In this document: piece by piece, positions 59,597-64,000 of the stretch
Numbering within the stretch: the stretch's first letter is position 1
Layout of the letters: the number at the start of each line of letters is the position of its first letter
NCBI RefSeq assembly: GCF_026616205.1
Contig: NZ_JANHGR010000001.1
Coordinates: forward strand, 1 to 64,000
Source of the DNA: Halolamina litorea
GTDB taxonomy: Archaea > Halobacteriota > Halobacteria > Halobacteriales > Haloferacaceae
DNA length: 64,000 bases
Direction: 5' to 3'
Notes under the pieces: model-generated
Told to the model about the DNA's origin: nothing
Databases searched by the model: none
What the model saw: only the letters and a program-made list of their open reading frames with translations
Translations under genes and position numbers: made by a program

Positions 59597-60139
59597 TTAC
59601 GTCCGTTCGCGGACGTTCCAGCCCTGCTGCATCTCGTTGTGTTTCCGTTCGAGGAACGAGTAGACCGCGCCGTGAGGGGCGCCGTCGAGCAGCATCCCGG
59701 CGGCGCGCCGGACGGCGTCGACCTCCTCGGGCTCGCCGATGATCCCGAGCGTCGAGCCGTAGATCACGACGTTCGCGCCGGTGAGGTCCTCCATCAGCTC
59801 CCGGGTCCGGCCGTTCTCGCCGATCAGGCGGCCCTTCTTGCGCTGGAGGTCGTTGTCGTTGCGGGTCTGTTCGGCGAGGTCGATCAGGTCGAGCCGGCGC
59901 ATGTCGCTCTCGAGCAGTTCCAGTGCGGTGTCGGGCTTGAAACCGCGTCCGATCGCCTTCACGATGTCCGGCGCGTCCATCGCGTCGAGCGGGTCGCCGA
60001 CGGTCTCGATGCCGACCGAGCCGTCCTCGGAGTCGATGTCGAGACGCACGCCCGCGCGCTCCTCGATCTCCCGCATGGTCTCACCCCCGGAGCCGATGAC
60101 GACGCCGATGCGGTCCTGTGGGACCGTTACGTGTTGCAT
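59597..60139 (-). CDS. KH-domain RNA-binding protein (archaeal Pno1/Krr1-like)
   Basis: 180 residues with two KH domains: the first has VIGSGGETMREIEE, the second RLIGENGRTRELMEDLTGANV. It resembles the eukaryotic Pno1/Dim2 and Krr1 factors of small-subunit assembly and is found in nearly all archaea. A role in ribosome maturation is inferred; RIO2, another such factor, lies 33 kb away. The stop is ~127 bp from the Cys-rich gene, convergent. Confidence 0.93.
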   Translation of the reverse strand: MQHVTVPQDRIGVVIGSGGETMREIEERAGVRLDIDSEDGSVGIETVGDPLDAMDAPDIVKAIGRGFKPDTALELLESDMRRLDLIDLAEQTRNDNDLQRKKGRLIGENGRTRELMEDLTGANVVIYGSTLGIIGEPEEVDAVRRAAGMLLDGAPHGAVYSFLERKHNEMQQGWNVRERT

Positions 60140-60186
60140 GAGGCTGCGTAACCGCTGGAGGGTTGTAAGGGTTCCTCGTCAGCCGC

Positions 60187-61032
60187 TCACGCGGTCGAAC
60201 GCTCGGTTTCGACGACTGTAAGCGACTCGTCGACGACGACGCGGAGCCGCTCGTCACCCAACTGGCCGCTGACCGCGTAGCGCGCCGGCTCGCCGTCGAG
60301 GCGCTCGGCGGTACTCTCCCGGATCCACGACAGCGCCCACGGCGTGTCCGTCCGTACGTCGACGCCGTGGTCGTGGTGGAAGGCAATGACCGCCGGGTCG
60401 CTCAACAGCAGGCTCTCCAGCGAGGTGTGGGCGTGTTCGTGGCAACGCTCGCAGTCGAACTCGACCCCGACCCCGTCCTCGTCGACGGTGAACGTCGGCG
60501 GGACCGGCCCGGAACAGTTGCTACAGAGCCCGGCACGGAGCCGGACGAACAGCGCCTCGACGTGTCTCGCGAGCACGCCCGGGAGCTCCTCGGGGTCGCG
60601 GCCGGCGAGGGCGCCCGGCGGGAAGCCGAAGGCGGTCACGACGGTCTCACAGTCCCTACAGGCGACGGTGATCCGTTCCTCGGCGTAGCTCAGCTCCAAC
60701 ACATCGCCACACGCCGGGCAGTCGGCGCCGACACGCACCGGCTCCAGCGGCTCCCCGGCGGCGTACGTCCCCTCGTGGATGGCGCCGACGACCCGGGTGC
60801 CGGCGTAGGTGAGCCGATACCCCTCGTCGTCCTTCCGCACGAACCGGTCGACGAGCTTCCCGAGGTGGTAGTTGAAGCGCCCGGAGTCCTCGACGCCGAC
60901 GCGCTCGCGCAGTTCCGCGAAGCCCAGCGGCTCGTCCGCCGCCTCCGCCAGCGTCCGGAGCACCGCCACCCGCGTCTCGTCGCCCAGCAGAGAGAACGCC
61001 TCGGCGACGTCGAACCCGTCGGGATCGTTCAT
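60187..61032 (-). CDS. ArsR-type winged-helix transcriptional regulator with zinc ribbons
   Basis: 281 residues from the ATG at 61032. An ArsR-like HTH occupies residues ~8-75 (LLGDETRVAVLRTLAEAADE ... GRFNYHLGKLVDR). The rest has CPACGD, CRDCET, CSNCSG and CERCHEH, i.e. two zinc ribbon modules, before a C-terminal beta domain. It lies 43 bp downstream of the MFS gene on the same strand and probably regulates it; the ligand is unknown. Confidence 0.88.
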   Translation of the reverse strand: MNDPDGFDVAEAFSLLGDETRVAVLRTLAEAADEPLGFAELRERVGVEDSGRFNYHLGKLVDRFVRKDDEGYRLTYAGTRVVGAIHEGTYAAGEPLEPVRVGADCPACGDVLELSYAEERITVACRDCETVVTAFGFPPGALAGRDPEELPGVLARHVEALFVRLRAGLCSNCSGPVPPTFTVDEDGVGVEFDCERCHEHAHTSLESLLLSDPAVIAFHHDHGVDVRTDTPWALSWIRESTAERLDGEPARYAVSGQLGDERLRVVVDESLTVVETERSTA

Positions 61033-61075
61033 GTCGCCGGGCACGCGGCCCCGGGGTTTGTCGGTGTCGGCCGAC

Positions 61076-62368
61076 TCATCGGGCGAGCGTCTCCAGTTCG
61101 CCGGCCGGCGGCAGGCGACGAAGCCGCGGAATCGAGAGGGTGTAGACGGCGATGAACAGCAGTCCGAGCCCGCCAAGCGCCACGGCCGCCGTCAGGCCCA
61201 CCGTCTCGGCGACGACCCCGCCGGCGAGCGCGCCGACGGGCGTCATCGCGACCGTCATGCTCGTCGCGACGCTCGACACGCGACCCAGCAGCGCCTCCGG
61301 CACTAGCGACTGGATCATCGCCGCCGCGACGACGTTGGTGACGCCGATGGGGACTGCTGCCAGCCCGAGCAACAGGAGCGTTGCCAGCGTGCCGGGAACC
61401 GCGACCGCCGCGAGCCAGCAGAGCCCGCCGGCGCCGAAGCCGACGGCCGCGAGTCGGCCGTAGGGCTGGCCGCTCAGCCGATTGGCGAGCAGCGAGCCGA
61501 CCAGTGAGCCGGCCGCGATCGCCGCCAGCAGCCCGCCGTAAGCCGTTGCCCCGCCCATCCCGTCGCCGAACGCCGGGAGGATCGGCATCGTCGCCGCCAG
61601 CGCGAAGTTCGCGATCACGCCCCCGGCCAGCAGGTGGACGATCACCGTCCCGCGGACGTAGCCCAGCCCCTCGCGCAGGTCGGCGAGGTACGAGCGGAGG
61701 AACGACTCCTCCGCGTCGACGCCGCCGTCGGCGACGGGCGCCGTCGTGGGCTCCGCGGCCGTGTCGTCACCCGCGGATTCGGCCCCCTCGGCCTCCGCGG
61801 GCGGGATCCGTACCGAGAGGAACAGCAACGCGGCGACGACGAACGTCACCGAGTCGACGAGGTAGAGCGCCACCGCGCCCACCGCGGCGACCAGCAAGCC
61901 GGCGACGGCGTTGAACACGAGGTCGGAACTCTGGTAGGCCAACGCCAGCGCGGAGTTCGCCTCCACCAGCTTCGCCTTCTCGACCAACCGCGGGACAGCG
62001 GCGGCCTGTGCCGGGTAGACCAACTGGTTGCACAGCGCCAGCAGCGGCATCACCGTCAGCACGACGCCGACGGTCAGAGCGTCGACGGCCCACGCCGCCG
62101 GCACCGCGAGCACCAAGACGGCCTGCACGACCTGCGTGCCAACCAAGACTCGCCCGAGCGGCCAGCGATCCACCAGCGGGCCGGCGAACAGTTGGAGGAC
62201 GGTCGGCAGTCGGGTGAGGAAGCCGGCGACGGCGGTGACCCCCGGCGAGGCGCTGAGTTCCCAGACGAGCCACATCGCGGCGACGCTGTAGAGGCTGTCG
62301 CCGGCGTTGGTGACCAGCCGCCCCACGAGGAGCGACCGGAACGATCGGTTCGAACGAGCGACGTGCAT
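61076..62368 (-). CDS. MFS transporter, EntS/MFS_3-like exporter
   Basis: 430 residues with about twelve membrane segments. It starts RSFRSLLVGRLVTNAGDSLYSVA and carries AGPLVDRWPLGRVLVG in the first cytoplasmic loop, as in MFS_3 drug or siderophore exporters. A hydrophilic, acidic Ala/Glu-rich loop of ~40 residues separates the two halves. With the ArsR-type gene downstream it forms a likely exporter-regulator pair. ATG at 62368 chosen; an ATG six codons earlier is possible. Confidence 0.9.
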   Translation of the reverse strand: MHVARSNRSFRSLLVGRLVTNAGDSLYSVAAMWLVWELSASPGVTAVAGFLTRLPTVLQLFAGPLVDRWPLGRVLVGTQVVQAVLVLAVPAAWAVDALTVGVVLTVMPLLALCNQLVYPAQAAAVPRLVEKAKLVEANSALALAYQSSDLVFNAVAGLLVAAVGAVALYLVDSVTFVVAALLFLSVRIPPAEAEGAESAGDDTAAEPTTAPVADGGVDAEESFLRSYLADLREGLGYVRGTVIVHLLAGGVIANFALAATMPILPAFGDGMGGATAYGGLLAAIAAGSLVGSLLANRLSGQPYGRLAAVGFGAGGLCWLAAVAVPGTLATLLLLGLAAVPIGVTNVVAAAMIQSLVPEALLGRVSSVATSMTVAMTPVGALAGGVVAETVGLTAAVALGGLGLLFIAVYTLSIPRLRRLPPAGELETLAR

Positions 62369-62474
62369 AGCCGATACTGGCCGCATCGGGGAATAAGCGC
62401 GCGCAGAACCCGCTTTCGGCCCGTTCCCGAACAGAAATACCCTTCTGTCGCTGGCGTCCTCCCCGGCCCGATGC

Positions 62475-63587
62475 TCAGCCCAGCCGCGCGTCGACCAACT
62501 CCCGAACCCGGCGGTGGAACCGATCCGCACCGAACCGATCCGGGGAGAGCCGCGGCGTCGCCCCGCTGTCGACGGCCGCCGCGATTCGGTCGACGGCCGT
62601 CGGCACCGAGTCGAACAGCCGATCGGCCGCGCCGTCGACCACGTCCCGCTGCCCGCCCGAATCGTGCGCGAACGCCACCATCCCCGCCGCGACGTACTCC
62701 GCCAGGGCCATCCCGAAGTGCTCGCCGTGTTTGGTGTTGAGGCCGTAGCGGTGCCCACCCAGTAGTTCCTCCAGCCGGGCTCTGGACACGTCGGTGTGCA
62801 GCGTGACGTACTCCCGGGCCGCGACGGCGTCCTCGACCCGCTCGCAGTACGAACGGTACGCTGCAGCCGTCGACCCGACGAGATGCAGGTGGAGGTCGAC
62901 CCCGCGCTCCCGGACGCCGTCGACGACCCGGACGGCGTCGAGCGTGCGGTTGTCGGGTGCGATCCGGCCGACGGTCACGACCCCGGGCTCGCGCTCCCCC
63001 CACGGCTTCCCCGGGATCGGATCGACTGGCGGATGGAGGACCTCCGGCTCCCGGCCGTACCGAGCATCGACGTGTGCGGCGGTGTAGCTGCTGTTCGCGA
63101 TCAGCGCCGCGTCAGCCGGGAGCTCCCGGTTGGCCAGTCCGGCGACCCGGGTCCAGAGGCCGTTCAGCGGCTCGTCGTGGGCGCCGTCCGGGCCCGGAAC
63201 GTCGGTGTTGAACTGCGGGAAGTGGACGTACTGCACCGACGGCAGCGGGAGGTCGAACTCGTTTGCGGTGCTGACCGCAACGTCGAACGGTCCGGCGTGT
63301 CGGCGGAACCACCGCGTCAGCAGCGCGCTCCGGAGTGGAAGCTGTGGGCCGAACCGGTCGTCGGCCCGGGAGAACAGTCGAGCGAGGCGCTCCCCGGCCG
63401 GCGGCTGCCGGACGGGAACGGCCGCGTCCGTGCCGAACATCTCGTTCAGCGTCGACAGCGGCGTCGCCGAAATCGTGAACAGCGTCACCTCGTGGTGCTC
63501 CTGCAGCGCCGAACAGACGTGGGCACAGACGGCGTCGGCGCCGCCGCGGAAGTCGAGCGTGTTGTGGAGCACTGCGACGCGAGCCAT
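62475..63587 (-). CDS. Glycosyltransferase family 4 protein
   Basis: 370 residues. GT-B fold: N-terminal VLHNTLDFRGGADAVCAHVC, central VTVGRIAPDNRTLDAVR and the sugar-nucleotide motif HGEHFGMALAEYVAAGMVAFAHDSGG with the two family Glu residues. It should transfer a sugar to a lipid or glycan in the cytoplasm, perhaps in protein glycosylation or a surface glycan. No other glycan gene is visible here. ATG at 63587. Confidence 0.9.
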   Translation of the reverse strand: MARVAVLHNTLDFRGGADAVCAHVCSALQEHHEVTLFTISATPLSTLNEMFGTDAAVPVRQPPAGERLARLFSRADDRFGPQLPLRSALLTRWFRRHAGPFDVAVSTANEFDLPLPSVQYVHFPQFNTDVPGPDGAHDEPLNGLWTRVAGLANRELPADAALIANSSYTAAHVDARYGREPEVLHPPVDPIPGKPWGEREPGVVTVGRIAPDNRTLDAVRVVDGVRERGVDLHLHLVGSTAAAYRSYCERVEDAVAAREYVTLHTDVSRARLEELLGGHRYGLNTKHGEHFGMALAEYVAAGMVAFAHDSGGQRDVVDGAADRLFDSVPTAVDRIAAAVDSGATPRLSPDRFGADRFHRRVRELVDARLG

Positions 63588-63638
63588 GCCCGTCGGTCCG
63601 CCCGCGGGGACTAAAGCCCACCCTCCAGCAACTCCGTA

Positions 63639-63645
63639 CTTTTGT
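63639..63645 (+). promoter_or_regulatory. TATA-like element for the last gene
   Basis: CTTTTGT lies ~26 bases before the ATG at 63668 and supports it as a leaderless start over the GTG at 63731. Confidence 0.4.
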
Positions 63646-63667
63646 ACCAGTGGGCGCAACCGAGGGG

Positions 63668-64000
63668 CATGGATTCACCGAGTCGAGCGGGCGCCGACAG
63701 CCGCCGCGGGGGCGACCGGAGGTCCGGTGGGTGAGCAACGACGCCACCGATCGTCTCCTGCCCCGTCGGCTCGCCGTCGAGAGCGTCGCCCTCGGCGCCA
63801 CGGCACTCTGTGTGCTGGCCGCAGGCTACTGGCTGTTCACGGTGCTCGCTGGCCGGCCGCTCGCGATCCGCTGGCTCGCTCCGACAGGCGCTCTGACGGC
63901 GTTCGTCGCCGGCTACGCGTGGACACACCGGGGGACGCTTCGCGGGCTCGACGGCACTCGCCTCGACTCGCTCGGCCTCGCCAACGGCATCACGCTCGCT
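63668..64000 (+). CDS. Probable CDP-alcohol phosphatidyltransferase, N-terminal part (partial)
   Basis: The first 111 codons are open to the window edge. After a polar start come two membrane segments (VALGATALCVLAAGYWLFTV; APTGALTAFVAGYAW) and then RLDSLGLANGITLA, which resembles the NxITLxR region opening the CDP-alcohol phosphatidyltransferase domain. The catalytic DG...AR...D motif would lie beyond the edge, so the family call is tentative. Confidence 0.5.

Overview
The window is about two-thirds G+C and comes from a halophilic archaeon (Halobacteria). It opens with the archaeal rRNA operon tail 23S - 5S - tRNA-Cys. The proteins are strongly acidic, exported proteins carry twin-arginine, PGF-CTERM or SipW-like signals, and many genes have a T/A-rich element about 25-28 bases before the start codon, as expected of leaderless haloarchaeal mRNAs. 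Archaeal housekeeping genes (TFB, aRF1, L15e, RIO2, NcsA, UbaA, A-type ATP synthase subunit D, CTP-dependent riboflavin kinase) settle the domain. The genus cannot be fixed; I infer a Halorubrum/Halolamina-like lineage only loosely.

Layout. 1-540: rRNA operon tail and tRNA-Cys. 555-17204: an amino-acid and peptide-use island. It holds RidA with an FAD amine oxidase, a class V PLP enzyme, a minus-strand M24 peptidase - MFS - M32 carboxypeptidase run, a complete five-gene dipeptide/oligopeptide ABC importer ending in a short-chain dehydrogenase, then a second M24 and a second M32 peptidase. 17303-24087: small membrane and metal-binding proteins, membrane-anchored 2Fe-2S ferredoxin, NAD-dependent DNA ligase, a metallo-beta-lactamase-fold hydrolase, phosphate permease and a DMT exporter. 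24214-32960: first beta-propeller paralogue, RIO2, lipoate ligase-like protein, peroxiredoxin, endonuclease IV, a large uncharacterised protein with a possible caspase-like C-terminus, a PGF-CTERM protein and a methyltransferase. 32963-43557: sulfur-transfer proteins NcsA and UbaA flanking a copper ATPase and a TFB, then an MDR reductase, L15e, IlvE and the ribB-rbkR pair. 43685-45859: two Tat-exported propeller paralogues. 46012-50505: ArgRS, a MinD-like ATPase and aRF1. 50667-55977: an exported-protein cluster with its own signal peptidase. 55974-57071: zinc protein and AtpD. 57399-59469: fourth propeller paralogue running, across an apparent one-base frame break, into an extraordinary Cys/His-rich repeat protein. 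59597-64000: KH protein, ArsR-MFS pair, glycosyltransferase and the start of a probable CDP-alcohol phosphatidyltransferase.

The most novel material is (i) the four dispersed propeller paralogues and the 59-cysteine, His-tailed protein attached to one of them, (ii) the DUF1102/SipW-like secretion cluster with a dedicated signal peptidase, and (iii) the possible CHAT/gingipain-like domain in the 660-residue protein at 28912-30894. Most other genes are ordinary haloarchaeal core functions. Long open frames opposite real genes are G+C-driven shadows and are left out.
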